Assembly (NCBI GenBank): GCA_016703665.1
Contig: JADJBS010000020.1
Location: 558,001-622,000, forward strand
Reading direction: 5' to 3'
Length of the DNA: 64,000 bases
From: Candidatus Defluviibacillus avedoerensis
GTDB taxonomy: Bacteria > Pseudomonadota > Gammaproteobacteria > Burkholderiales > Burkholderiaceae_C
Made by a program: the position numbers and the translations under genes. Below the pieces are notes generated by a model, which saw only the letters and a list, made by a program, of their open reading frames with translations, was not told where the DNA came from and made no database searches. Each line of letters begins with the position of its first letter. Positions within the stretch are counted from its first letter, which is position 1. Shown piece after piece: positions 25,279 through 34,220 of the stretch.

Positions 25279-26758
25279 CTAAAGGCAAATCAAAGCCCTG
25301 TGGCAGTCAATGACTTGAGGGAATGCAATCAGCTCGGCATAGTCAACTCGAAAGGCGCCCAAGGTATGGGACATCGTTGTGTACTTGTTAATGTACGCAT
25401 ATGGATTCCAACCCATGTCTTTTAAGTCGGAAACTACAAAGACAAATTCCAGCGCATCAGTCAGGAACCCAGTCGTGTCGGATTTCTGCCGATAGTCAAT
25501 CTTTGATGGACTCCCATGGACATAATGATTCCTGCAGTCAACAGCCGCCACAAGAACCATCTCAAGTTCTCGAAATGTGTCGCTCATACCGTCAATTAGA
25601 AATCGCCCTCTGCTAAGAACCTTGTGTTTCAAAGAGGGTTTTCCTATGCGACCCAGTGCATTCAACATTGCTTCGCGCTCAAGAGACGCCGGTAATTTGC
25701 GAAACAACTCACGACATTGCCTTTTTGCATCGATCAGTTCAGGAGATAGCTCAACATCGACGGCGAATGCCGAAGCTGGCAATATGTCAAACATGTTTGC
25801 TGCACGTATCAATCGGTCGGTGTCGTACTCATTCTGGTTACGAAAAGATGTGAGAAGTCGACTGCGTGCATCTCCTCGCTCTTCGTCTGAGGCTAGCCAG
25901 TTTTGCATGACTTTTGCGAAGACATCAGGTTCGCTAATTGGGTTAAGTAGTACGTCAAATGAATGAGGAATTCTTCCTCCTTGCATTTGCCTCGAAGGTG
26001 GAAAAGTCCAACGAAACTCAAGCGGACGCGATCCGGCTTCTCTCAGTTGCAAATAAACGTTGGTCAACTCTTGCGCGCGACCAATTACCAGTTCCAAAAA
26101 TCGAAGCAATTGGATCAGACGTTGAGTCGCCATTTCCACCGTGAGCAAGTTTTCAAAAGCAATACTTATGAAAATTGTGTTGTCGATCCGTATTCCGTGT
26201 GCGCCTCCCGTATCCCAGCCAGGACACCGTTTAACACACACGGTGCCATTCACAGTACTAACATCAGCGATTGAGGTTCTTCCGGTGAAGTAAACAATAC
26301 GAGGGTCGTCGCCAGCAAGAGTGGCCTTACCTTTCTCGCCTATTCCTGCGACCTCTGCAATATGCTGCTTTGCGTTTCGATCAAAAACCAAAAGCCTTAC
26401 GGTCGTGAAAAAGTGTCCATGCGTCTCCTATAGAAAACTGACGCTACTCACAGCTAGTTCTTCCGGGTGGACATGCCGGTCTCCCAGCAATACATAGTGC
26501 GGGACAATTGACGCATGATGACTAGATGACTTGTCTGCGATTTGACTGCACTTCCCATTTGAACGCAGTCGAGCAACGTCACCTTTCTGAAATCATTCAG
26601 CGTGCCATGGAGAAAGGTACGGTCAATGTCGGCCTCTGTGAAGGGGGTGTCATCTTGGAGTTCAAGTCTTGTGGTGTTTCCGGCATTTCATTGCCCGAAC
26701 ACTAGCTTTCGTTGGAAAGTTCGAATTTCCCAAAAGTCTCCAAATCTTTGTCATTCAT
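25279..26758 (-). pseudogene. Decayed ApeA-like HEPN antiphage gene
   Basis: The largest intact piece (25279-26391) ends in a HEPN domain with the RNase motif RNHYVHG (R-x4-H). Upstream, in pieces, the N-terminal domain can still be read: a start MNDKDLETFGKFEL at 26758, then NTTRLELQDDTPFTEADIDRTFLHG and RKVTLLDC in another frame, then IVPHYVLLGDRHVHPEEL back in the frame of the large piece. A TGA (26688-26690), a frameshift near 26510 and a TAG (26428-26430) interrupt it. The reconstructed length, about 490 codons, and the order of motifs fit ApeA family proteins. Base composition is more AT-rich than the neighbours. ApeA assignment rests on remembered family patterns. Confidence 0.6.
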
Positions 26759-26992
26759 TCCGATGGCTTTCAGTGAGCTTTCTTTTGTTAAAGCTAACAA
26801 GGAGGTTCAAAGAGCGTCGCCTAGCATTGTCCGAAAAGAGAACAACCCACAAGTTGCAGGTGCGCATAGCCGCCACATAAAACACCCGCGCGGCCGCTTG
26901 CTCGTCTTCGCCCTTGGCAGGCATGTGCCCCACGCCGGGCAGGGCCACCACGGGGAACTCCAGGCCTTTGCTGAACTTCATGTGTCCACTCA
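26751..26992 (-). pseudogene. C-terminal remnant of a UvrD-like superfamily I helicase
   Basis: Fused in frame after the broken DUF1016 gene is HMKFSKGLEFPVVALPGVGHMP followed by GEDEQAAARVFYVAAMRT. SKGLEFPVV and the ARVFYVAxTR stretch are helicase motifs near the C terminus of UvrD/Rep-type enzymes. Nothing of the ATPase core is present. The tail after this is unrelated. Its matching N-terminal remnant lies at about 29.6-29.85 kb on the same strand. Confidence 0.6.
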
Positions 26993-28034
26993 TCATCCAA
27001 GTCCCCCAACAACACCCCGCGCCGTGCCAGCCGTTCCGCGCTTCCAGCAAAGCTGCATGCAGCTTTTGCTCCAGCTCCGCTTTGGGTGGCAGTTCGGTCC
27101 AGTACTCGGCCACGGTGATGCCGTCTTTGTGCATTTGCAGCAGTTCCACCTGTTCGCGGCTGGATTCGGCGCACAGGATGAGGCCGATGGGGGCCTCTTC
27201 GCCCGGCTGGCGCTCAAACTTGTCCAGCCATTTCAGATACAGCTCCATCTGGCCTTTGTGCGCGGCTTTGAAGCGGCCCAGCTTGAGTTCGATGGCCACA
27301 AGGCGGCGCAGGCGGCGGTGGTAGAAGAGCAAGTCCAGATAAAAGTCGTCGCCGTCGATGACCATGCGCTTTTGGCGCTCTACAAAGGCAAAGCCCCGGC
27401 CCAGCTCCAGGATGAAGGCTTCTAGCTGGCGCAGGATGGCGGCTTCCAGATCGGCCTCGTCGTGGCCTTGACGCAGGCCCAAGAAGTCGAGGAAGTACGG
27501 GTCTTTGAATACCAGGGCCGGGTTTGCGCTTGGGTCTACGACCGACTCAATCTGAACAGGGGCTGTCGCGTGCAAGGCGGCAAGCTCGGTGCGCTCAAAG
27601 GCCTTGCGTTCAATTAGGGTGTGTCAGCTCGCGCACGCTCCAGCCGTCTTGTGCAGCCTGGCTCGCGTAAAACTGGCGGACTTGCGGGGTTTTCAGCGCC
27701 ACGATGGCGACCATGTGGCTCCAGCTCAATTGTGTCGACAGTGTTGACACAATTGCCGCATCGGGAAAGCTCTCGGCAAATTTCACCATGCGGCGCAGGT
27801 TGCGCGACTCAAATCCCCGGCCAAATTCTTGCGTCAGTTGTTGGCCCAGTTGGTCCAGCAGTTGGGCTCCATAGCTGGCGCTGCCTTCCCCAGCACTTCG
27901 GTGCGCAGCCTTTGGCCCACACTCCAATACAGCCGTGTCAGCTCCGCATTCACGGCACCCGCCAGCCGCTGGCGGCTGCTGGCAATCAGCGCGCGCAGTT
28001 CGGCGTGCAGTGCGTTCGGTACTAATTCACTCAT
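26993..28034 (-). pseudogene. DUF1016 (YhcG-like PDDEXK nuclease) gene with several frameshifts
   Basis: The natural start is ATG 28034 (MSELVPNALHAELRALI). The N-terminal domain LTRLYWSVGQRLRTEVLG breaks at a GGG run and resumes in a second frame as EGSASYGAQLLDQLGQQLTQEFGRGF through DGWSVRELTHPN, which ends early at about 27616. The third frame continues ERKAFERTELAALHATAPV and the nuclease domain DPYFLDFLGL, IDGDDFYLDLLFYHRRLRRLVAIELKLGRFKAAHKGQMELYLKWLDK (D...ExK intact). A further indel near 27045 displaces the normal end LARRGVLLGDLDDE. At least three indels, so non-functional unless the sequence is wrong. Confidence 0.75.
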
Positions 28035-28154
28035 GTCCCACCATGCCTTTCCTTCCAAGCTGCAAACACCAAAGGTCTGATGCCAAACCGCACCACGTTC
28101 CCGGGGTGCAAGGCAGCAAACTCTTGCAGCACCAGTTGAATAAAGTGTGCCTGA

Positions 28155-29397
28155 TCAGTCGCGCGCTACCGTGGGCGGCAGCCGGTCATTCACGGTGGCA
28201 AGGGTCGCGGCCTCGTCGTTTTGAATGATGGCGGCCACCACGTCGCTCAAGGCTTGGCGATAACGCAGGCGAAAAATATCGGGCGGCACCAGGTTCTGCT
28301 TGACCGCCACGTATTGCTGGCATGAGCGCTCGTAGGCCCACACAAACACGTCACGCAGCAGCTCGATGCGATTAAAGTTCATACACGCCCATCATCGCGT
28401 CCCCCATAGGCCGCCCGCGGTACGTCAGAGAAGGACAGCAGAGACAGGTTTGACGAATGAGCGGTATGTTGGCCGCCAGTCTTGAGGTGCGCTTGTTCAC
28501 ATCTTCAAACGGCTGCAGATAGGGCAAATGCACCATCAGAAAAAATGCCTGCTCGAAGGGGTCGTCAATTTCCGCCGCCATCTGTACGACGATGCCAAAC
28601 AGCTCCTCCAGTCGCTGCGGCAAGGCCACCGGCAAATAGACGCTGCCGTCCATCTCTACCGCACGCCGACGAAGGCGGCCCACTGCGGTGGGGTCGGCCA
28701 TCAAGCCATCCGACAAAAACGCATGCAGCGCCACCATGCAATCGGGCGTGACTTCGGCGTGGCTTGGGTCGAGCACCAGGTATTCAATGGCCTGTTTGTG
28801 GTTCAGGATCATCTGGGTTTCCAGCGCGTCTTTGCCTTCGGCGGCTTGGCCGAATTCGATGAGCCGTTCGGTGTCGAGCCGGCTGTAGGTGTTGCCCTCC
28901 AGCATGGAGGAGGCCCAAGACAGGTCAATCAGCAAGCGGTTGAGAATGTCGCGCGCAAAGGTGCCCGCCGGTGTTTGCTCGGTGCGCGCTCTGCCCATGG
29001 TGTGCAACTGGTCGCGCAAACCTGGAGGCAGATAGGCGCTGTGGTTGGGGTGGTATTGCTCCAGAAATGCCAAGTTGTAGCCCACTGGCGCGCGCATGGC
29101 ACGCGACTGGCGCACGTAGGCTTTGATCGCTTCACCTTCTGGCGACGTAGGGACGTAAACCTCGCCAGTCGCCTGCAACATGGGCACGGGTGCAGGCACG
29201 TACCGCACCGCCCTGGCCTCGCCCATCATCTGAATGCGGCCTTGCTTGGTCAACAAGGCCAATCGGCGCTGCAAGGTGCGGCGCGTCAAGTGCTTACCCT
29301 GCAATTTGGCGATGGCATCAATCCCCAGGCCGTCGGGTTGCGCAGCAATCAGCGCCGCCAGTTGGTCTAGCTCGGTTGAGGAGGTGAGGCTTGGCAT
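28155..29397 (-). pseudogene. Fic-family AMPylase gene with winged helix, frameshifted near the C terminus
   Basis: From ATG 29397 (MPSLTSSTELDQLAALI) there is a winged-helix start, a Fic-N region with SSMLEGNTYSRLDTERLI (the S/T-x-x-x-E-G/N inhibitory-type motif) and the active-site HLPYLQPFEDVNKRTSRL, where HxPFxDxNKRT is slightly divergent (H, F, N, R present). Then QTCLCCPSLTYRGRPMG is a wrong-frame stretch between two compensating indels (expected reading: NLSLLSFSDVPRAAYG). A third indel in CTTTAAT stops the frame at VYEL. The remainder, NRIELLRDVFVWAYERSCQQYV to 28155, lies in another frame. Confidence 0.75.
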
Positions 29398-30034
29398 GTG
29401 CTCAGGTTTCTGGGTGCAGGCCGCCAGTATTGCGACACACAAGTGGCGCGATATGCGCCTCACGCCATCAATGCCGGTTTGCAACAGCTTATCAAAAAAG
29501 TGAGCACTCTGGGCAGACAGGTTCTGCCCAAACGCCATTATTTGTTGATGAAACCACTTGCGATAGGGCCGACCATGCACTTGGTCGCTCAAACCCTTGC
29601 GACCATCATGCTTTGCAGATCGGCATCATCAAACAGGCTTGCTTGCTGGCCGGACATGGACTGCACGCGCACCTCGGGGAACATGATTCAGCGCACGCGG
29701 TCGGGCATGGGCAGGCTGATCACGCCGTGGGTGCATCACCACAAAGTCGGGGGGCACGTTTTTGGGGCCGATGGGCACGTCGTACCACAGCAGGTAGTCA
29801 GCATCCAGCTTGTCTTCCAGGCGCTGGGCCACGAGGCCGAATGCTAAGCAGCATACGTCGCATGGTGTCGGCAAATGCTCTAAATTCGCACCAAGACCCA
29901 TGATTAAGGCCCTCAAACAGATGATCGGCCTTCGATTTGACGGAAAATGACGCCCAAGATGGTGCATTTAAACATTCAGGCACCGTTTTTGCTTCCCTCG
30001 TTTTGCAACAGACTTCACCCTTCCCGGAGCCCTC
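29398..30034. pseudogene. Gap with the N-terminal remnant of a NERD/UvrD-like helicase (minus strand, about 29600-29840)
   Basis: On the minus strand, VAQRLEDKLDADYLLWYDVPIGPK and PDFVVMHPRR read like the start of a nuclease-related NERD domain (DxxLxWYDVPxG...PDFVVLHP). This breaks off and is followed in other frames by PDRVR and FPEVRVQSMSGQQASLFDDADL, which resembles the linker between NERD and helicase domains. So an internal part is deleted and frames are broken. 29510-29530 holds an 8-bp perfect stem TGGGCAGA/TCTGCCCA. The rest, including the upstream region of the ABC operon (29.9-30.03 kb), shows no gene. Confidence 0.5.
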
Positions 30035-31069
30035 ATGAAAAAACGCAACTTCCTTCAGTCCGCCCTTGCTGGTGCAGCCATTGCCCTGACCGGCCTGGCC
30101 GCGCAGGCGCAAGTCACGCCTATCAAATTTCAGCTGGACTGGCGTTTTGAGGGACCTTCATCCTTGTTTTTGCTGCCCGTCGCCAAGGGTTATTTCAAAG
30201 AGGCAGGCGTCGACGTGACGGTGGATGCCGGCAACGGCTCAGGTGGTGCTGTCACACGTGTAGCGTCTGGCACCTACGACATGGGATTTGCAGACTTGGC
30301 CGCCTTGATGGAATTCCACGCGAACAACCCGGATGCACCCAACAAGCCCGTGGCCGTGATGATGGTTTACAACAACACGCCAGCGTCCGTGATGGCGCTC
30401 AAGAAATCGGGCATCAAGACGCCAGCCGACTTGAGCGGCAAGAAACTGGGCGCGCCCGTATTTGACGCAGGCCGCCGAGCCTTCCCGATCTTTGCCAAGG
30501 CCAATAACGTCACGGGCGTGACCTGGACCGCCATGGACCCCCCGCTGCGCGAGACCATGCTGGCCCGTGGTGATGTGGACGCGATTACTGGCTTCACCTT
30601 TACATCGCTGCTGAATCTGGAGGCACGCGGCGTCAAGGCGGAAGACGTCACGGTGCTGCAGTACCCCGACTATGGCGTCAAGCTGTATGGCAACGCGATC
30701 ATTGCCAGCCCGAAGCTGATCAAAGAAAACCCGGCGGCGGTCAAGGCATTCTTGAAAGCTTTTGCCAAGGGAATGAAGGATGTGATTGGTAAGCCTGGCG
30801 ATGCGATCGAAACAGTGAAAGCACGGGACGGCATCATCAACGTCACCCTGGAAAAGCGCCGCCTGGAGCTGGCCATTGACACCGTGATCAACAGCGCTGA
30901 CGCGCGCGCCGAAGGTTTTGGCCAAGTCAAAGGCCCACGCCTGTCGCTGATGGCCAGTCAGGTGTCTGATGCGTTTAACACCAAGACACGCGTGAATGCA
31001 GATGCAGTGTGGAACGGCAGCTTTTTGCCTTCTGCCGCAGAGCTGAACGTGCTGCCCGCCAAGAAGTAA
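30035..31069 (+). CDS. ABC transporter substrate-binding protein, NitT/TauT (SsuA/THI5-like) type
   Basis: The 344-residue periplasmic protein has a signal peptide (MKKRNFLQSALAGAAIALTGLAAQA). Its NMT1/THI5-like fold shows KFQLDWRFEGPSSLFLLPVAKGYFKEAGVDV, AGNGSGGAVTRVASGTYDMGFADLAAL and DLSGKKLGAPVFDAGRRAFPIF. Relatives bind sulfonates, nitrate, or pyrimidine/aromatic compounds; the substrate here is not predictable. CCCGGAG is the ribosome binding site. First gene of a three-gene importer. Confidence 0.9.
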   Translation: MKKRNFLQSALAGAAIALTGLAAQAQVTPIKFQLDWRFEGPSSLFLLPVAKGYFKEAGVDVTVDAGNGSGGAVTRVASGTYDMGFADLAALMEFHANNPDAPNKPVAVMMVYNNTPASVMALKKSGIKTPADLSGKKLGAPVFDAGRRAFPIFAKANNVTGVTWTAMDPPLRETMLARGDVDAITGFTFTSLLNLEARGVKAEDVTVLQYPDYGVKLYGNAIIASPKLIKENPAAVKAFLKAFAKGMKDVIGKPGDAIETVKARDGIINVTLEKRRLELAIDTVINSADARAEGFGQVKGPRLSLMASQVSDAFNTKTRVNADAVWNGSFLPSAAELNVLPAKK

Positions 31070-31103
31070 AGCAAGCCCAATTTAATACTTATTTGATAGC
31101 AAA

Positions 31104-31128
31104 CTTTCGGCATTAAATATGCCGAAAG
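31104..31128 (+). terminator. Perfect 10-bp hairpin between binding-protein and ATPase genes
   Basis: CTTTCGGCAT and ATGCCGAAAG pair across a 5-nt loop (TAAAT), followed by CCTTTATTT. It is an intercistronic stem-loop that could partly terminate transcription or protect the 3' end of the binding-protein mRNA, which is typically needed in excess. A GATAGC repeat fragment lies just before it (31090-31103). Confidence 0.6.
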
Positions 31129-31149
31129 CCTTTATTTGGACAAGAACCC

Positions 31150-31977
31150 ATGCCTTTGAGTGCCAATCAGCCCTTTGTGGACTTCAGCGATGTCTGGCTC
31201 GCGTACAACGCCGAGTTGGCGGCGCAGAACCACTTTGCCGTGGAGGCGATTGATCTCAAGGTCAAGCTTGGCGAATTCATCGCCATCGTCGGGCCGTCGG
31301 GCTGCGGCAAGTCCACATTCATGAAGCTGACCACGGGGCTGCGTATGCCGACCCGTGGCCGCATATTGATCGATGGAGAGCCGGTGACTGGGCCGCTCAA
31401 GATCAGTGGCATGGCGTTTCAGGCGCCGTCGCTGCTGCCCTGGCGCACCACTTTGGACAACGTGCTGCTGCCGCTGGAGATTGTGGAGCCCTACCGCAGC
31501 CAGTTCAAGGATCGCAAGCGCGAGTTTGCCGAGCGCGCCAGCAAGCTGCTGGAGAGCGTGGGCCTGGGCGGCATGGAGAGCAAGTTCCCGTGGCAGTTGT
31601 CAGGTGGCATGCAGCAGCGCGCCAGCATCTGCCGCGCGCTGATCCATGAGCCCAAGATGCTGCTGCTGGACGAGCCCTTTGGCGCGCTGGACGCGTTCAC
31701 ACGTGAGGAGCTGTGGTGCACCCTGCGCGACCTGTGGCAGGTGCAGCGCTTTAACGTGATTCTGGTGACGCACGACTTGCGGGAGAGTGTGTTCCTGGCC
31801 GACACGGTGTATGTGATGAGCAAAGGGCCTGGTCGTTTTGTGGTGAAGAAGGAGATTGATTTGCCCCGCCCGCGTGACCTGGAGGTCACCTACACACCGG
31901 AATTTACCGACATTGTTCATGAGCTGCGGGGCCACATTGGCGCCATCAGAAAGACATCTTTGGAGGCTGCAGCATGA
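31150..31977 (+). CDS. ABC transporter ATP-binding protein (NitT/TauT type)
   Basis: The 275-residue ATPase shows Walker A GPSGCGKST (48-56), a Q-loop in AFQAPSLLPWRTT, signature LSGGMQQRASICRAL, Walker B MLLLDEPFGALD and the H-loop VTHDLRES. LLPWRT and FGALDAFTR are typical of the SsuB/TauB subgroup. It powers uptake with the adjacent permease, whose start overlaps its stop (ATGA at 31974). Confidence 0.94.
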   Translation: MPLSANQPFVDFSDVWLAYNAELAAQNHFAVEAIDLKVKLGEFIAIVGPSGCGKSTFMKLTTGLRMPTRGRILIDGEPVTGPLKISGMAFQAPSLLPWRTTLDNVLLPLEIVEPYRSQFKDRKREFAERASKLLESVGLGGMESKFPWQLSGGMQQRASICRALIHEPKMLLLDEPFGALDAFTREELWCTLRDLWQVQRFNVILVTHDLRESVFLADTVYVMSKGPGRFVVKKEIDLPRPRDLEVTYTPEFTDIVHELRGHIGAIRKTSLEAAA

Positions 31978-32741
31978 ACCAAAAGCAACTTGAGACCTGG
32001 TCCCCGTGGATCTTGCTGGTGGCCTTTATCCTGCTGTGGCAGGGCATTTGCAGCGCGTTTGATGTATCGGAATTCATCTTCCCCAGCCCCTGGCGCATTT
32101 GGACGCAGTTTTGGGAATTCAAGGGCGTGATTGCAGGCCACGCCTGGCGCACCTATTGGGTGACGATGGCGGGGTTTGGCATTGCGATTGTGGTGGGTGT
32201 GTTGCTGGGCTTTGTGATTGGCAGTTCGCGCCTGGCGTATGCCGCCGTGTACCCGCTGATGACCGGCTTTAACGCGCTGCCCAAGGCGGCTTTTGTGCCG
32301 ATTCTGGTGGTGTGGTTTGGCATTGGCGTGGGGCCGGCCATTCTGACGGCTTTCTTGATCAGTTTCTTCCCCATCATGGTGAACATTGCGACGGGCCTGG
32401 CCACGCTCGAACCCGAGCTGGAAGACGTGTTGCGCGTGCTGGGTGCCAAGCGCTGGGACGTGCTGGTAAAGGTGGGTTTGCCACGCTCCATGCCTTACTT
32501 TTATGGCTCACTCAAAGTGGCGATCACGCTGGCATTTGTGGGCACCACGGTGTCTGAGATGACAGCCGCCAATGAAGGCATTGGCTACCTGCTGATCTCG
32601 GCCGGGTCGGCCATGCAAATGGGCTTGGCCTTTGCGGGCCTGGTGGTGGTGGGTGCCATGGCCATGGTGATGTATGAGCTGTTCAGCTATGTGGAAAAGC
32701 ACACCACGGCCTGGGCGCACCGGGGTTCACAAAACCATTGA
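31974..32741 (+). CDS. ABC transporter permease (NitT/TauT, SsuC-like)
   Basis: The 255-residue protein has about six membrane helices and the BPD-type EAA loop LEDVLRVLGAKRWDVLVKVGLPRSMPYFYGSLK, the contact site for the ATPase. N-terminal WILLVAFILLWQGICSAF and FIFPSPWRIWTQFWEF are typical of sulfonate/nitrate permeases. It completes the binding protein-ATPase-permease unit. Ends 12 bp from the convergent MATE gene. Confidence 0.93.
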   Translation: MNQKQLETWSPWILLVAFILLWQGICSAFDVSEFIFPSPWRIWTQFWEFKGVIAGHAWRTYWVTMAGFGIAIVVGVLLGFVIGSSRLAYAAVYPLMTGFNALPKAAFVPILVVWFGIGVGPAILTAFLISFFPIMVNIATGLATLEPELEDVLRVLGAKRWDVLVKVGLPRSMPYFYGSLKVAITLAFVGTTVSEMTAANEGIGYLLISAGSAMQMGLAFAGLVVVGAMAMVMYELFSYVEKHTTAWAHRGSQNH

Positions 32742-32753
32742 TCTTGTTAACGG

Positions 32754-34124
32754 TCACCGCGCCGACCAAACCGCCTTGCGAACACCGATGGCAGCAAACA
32801 AGCCATACGACGAGATACCCAGGGCCACACCGATGAAGTGGCCTTGCATGCCCAGGCCCAGGGTGTTAGCCAAAACATAGCCGCCGCCCACGGCCAGACC
32901 AAAGCGCGACAGTGCGGCCACAATGGGCCAGCCCATGCGGTGAGCACCCATCGCGGCGAAGTACATGGCCATGCCCAGGCAAAAGCCACCAAAGGCCGGG
33001 CCAATCACGGCCAGCGCCATGGCGGCGATCTTGGCGACTTCCGGATCAGGTGTGAACAGCGACACAAAGGCGAGCGGCGACCAAGCCGTGATGGCGCCAA
33101 ACAGGCCAGTCACCAAAAAGGCAAGCCCGCCGCCCAGCCAGGCCGTGCGCCGCGCCCTCGGCCAGTTACCCGCCCCGGCGGCACCGCCGACCAATGAAGT
33201 CAAGGCTGCGCCAATGCCAAACGACAGCGGAATCATCATGAATTCCAGCCGGGCAGATATGCCATACGCCGCGACAGCCACCGTGCCATAAGCCTTAAGC
33301 TGCGCTGTCACCATGATGGTGGTCAGGTTGGCAATGGTGGCCAGAGCGCAGGCCACAGCCCCGACCGACAAAATGCGTTTGAACATGGCCCAAGACCACT
33401 GGCCGCCCAACTGCGGTTTGAAGCCAGCCCCGCCCATCGCCACCATGGCTGCCAGCACGGCGGTAGCGATCCATGACACCAGCGCAAAGGCAGCACCGAT
33501 GCCTGCCATCCCCATGCCCCAGGGCTCAGCCATGGCCCAGGCCAGGGGCGGGTAAGCCAGCCACATGCCCAGCAAAGACCGTGCGGCTGTGGCATGCCGC
33601 CCTCCCCCTCGCAAAATAGACGCCAAAGTGTTGGTCAACCAGACCGGAATGGCCCCCACACCAAACAGCCACAAGGCGTAAGCGGTGGCGGCACTGGCAG
33701 CATCCGGCCCAGCCACCGCACTTAGCATGGCACCAGCGAACAGGGTCAACCCCAGCGCAAAAATCAGCCCGCCTGTTACGGCGATGGCAAGCGCATGCTT
33801 GACCAGCACTGCCGCCTCAGTGGGTTTGCCGCCGCCCAGCGCCCGCGCAATGGCAGCCACCACACCGCCACCCATGGCACCGGTGGACATTTGCTGCATC
33901 AACAAGGAAAAGGGCAGGATCACCGCCCACCCGGCCAGCGCAGCGGTGCCCTGGCGAGCGGCAATGGCAGTCTCAATGAACTGGGAACCCAGTTGCACGG
34001 CAGCCAGCAAGGTGGTGGGCGCAGCCAGCTTGCCGATGTCGCGCAGCAAGGCCAGGTTGCCAGGTTCTGCTGTGGTTACTGGCGCTGGGTTAGCCCGGGC
34101 GCCGGGGTGGGGGATTTTGTGCAT
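32754..34124 (-). CDS. MATE family efflux transporter
   Basis: About 456 residues from ATG 34124 with some 12 hydrophobic helices in two MatE repeats (LLRDIGKLAAPTTLLAAVQLGSQFIETAIAARQG and WSWAMFKRILSVGAVACALATIANLTTIMVTAQL). Members export cationic drugs or metabolites using a Na+ or H+ gradient. The start at 34124 (MHKIPHPGARANP) is chosen; the frame extending to 34313 would overlap the divergent SDR gene. Substrate unknown. Confidence 0.88.
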   Translation of the reverse strand: MHKIPHPGARANPAPVTTAEPGNLALLRDIGKLAAPTTLLAAVQLGSQFIETAIAARQGTAALAGWAVILPFSLLMQQMSTGAMGGGVVAAIARALGGGKPTEAAVLVKHALAIAVTGGLIFALGLTLFAGAMLSAVAGPDAASAATAYALWLFGVGAIPVWLTNTLASILRGGGRHATAARSLLGMWLAYPPLAWAMAEPWGMGMAGIGAAFALVSWIATAVLAAMVAMGGAGFKPQLGGQWSWAMFKRILSVGAVACALATIANLTTIMVTAQLKAYGTVAVAAYGISARLEFMMIPLSFGIGAALTSLVGGAAGAGNWPRARRTAWLGGGLAFLVTGLFGAITAWSPLAFVSLFTPDPEVAKIAAMALAVIGPAFGGFCLGMAMYFAAMGAHRMGWPIVAALSRFGLAVGGGYVLANTLGLGMQGHFIGVALGISSYGLFAAIGVRKAVWSAR

Positions 34125-34220
34125 GTGCCGGTCAATATAGTGCGCCACCAGCTGCGTGACTGGCACCAAGGTGTCAGCCGCGGTGCGACAACCAAGAGGC
34201 CTTGCCGTATAAATGATGCC

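Noticed and set aside
26391..26420. TTG start, or an ATG at 26420 with AGGAG upstream, as a true start of the HEPN gene
   Set aside because: Upstream sequence in the same frame continues the protein family pattern beyond a TAG, so these would be starts inside a pseudogene; the ATG frame stops after seven codons.
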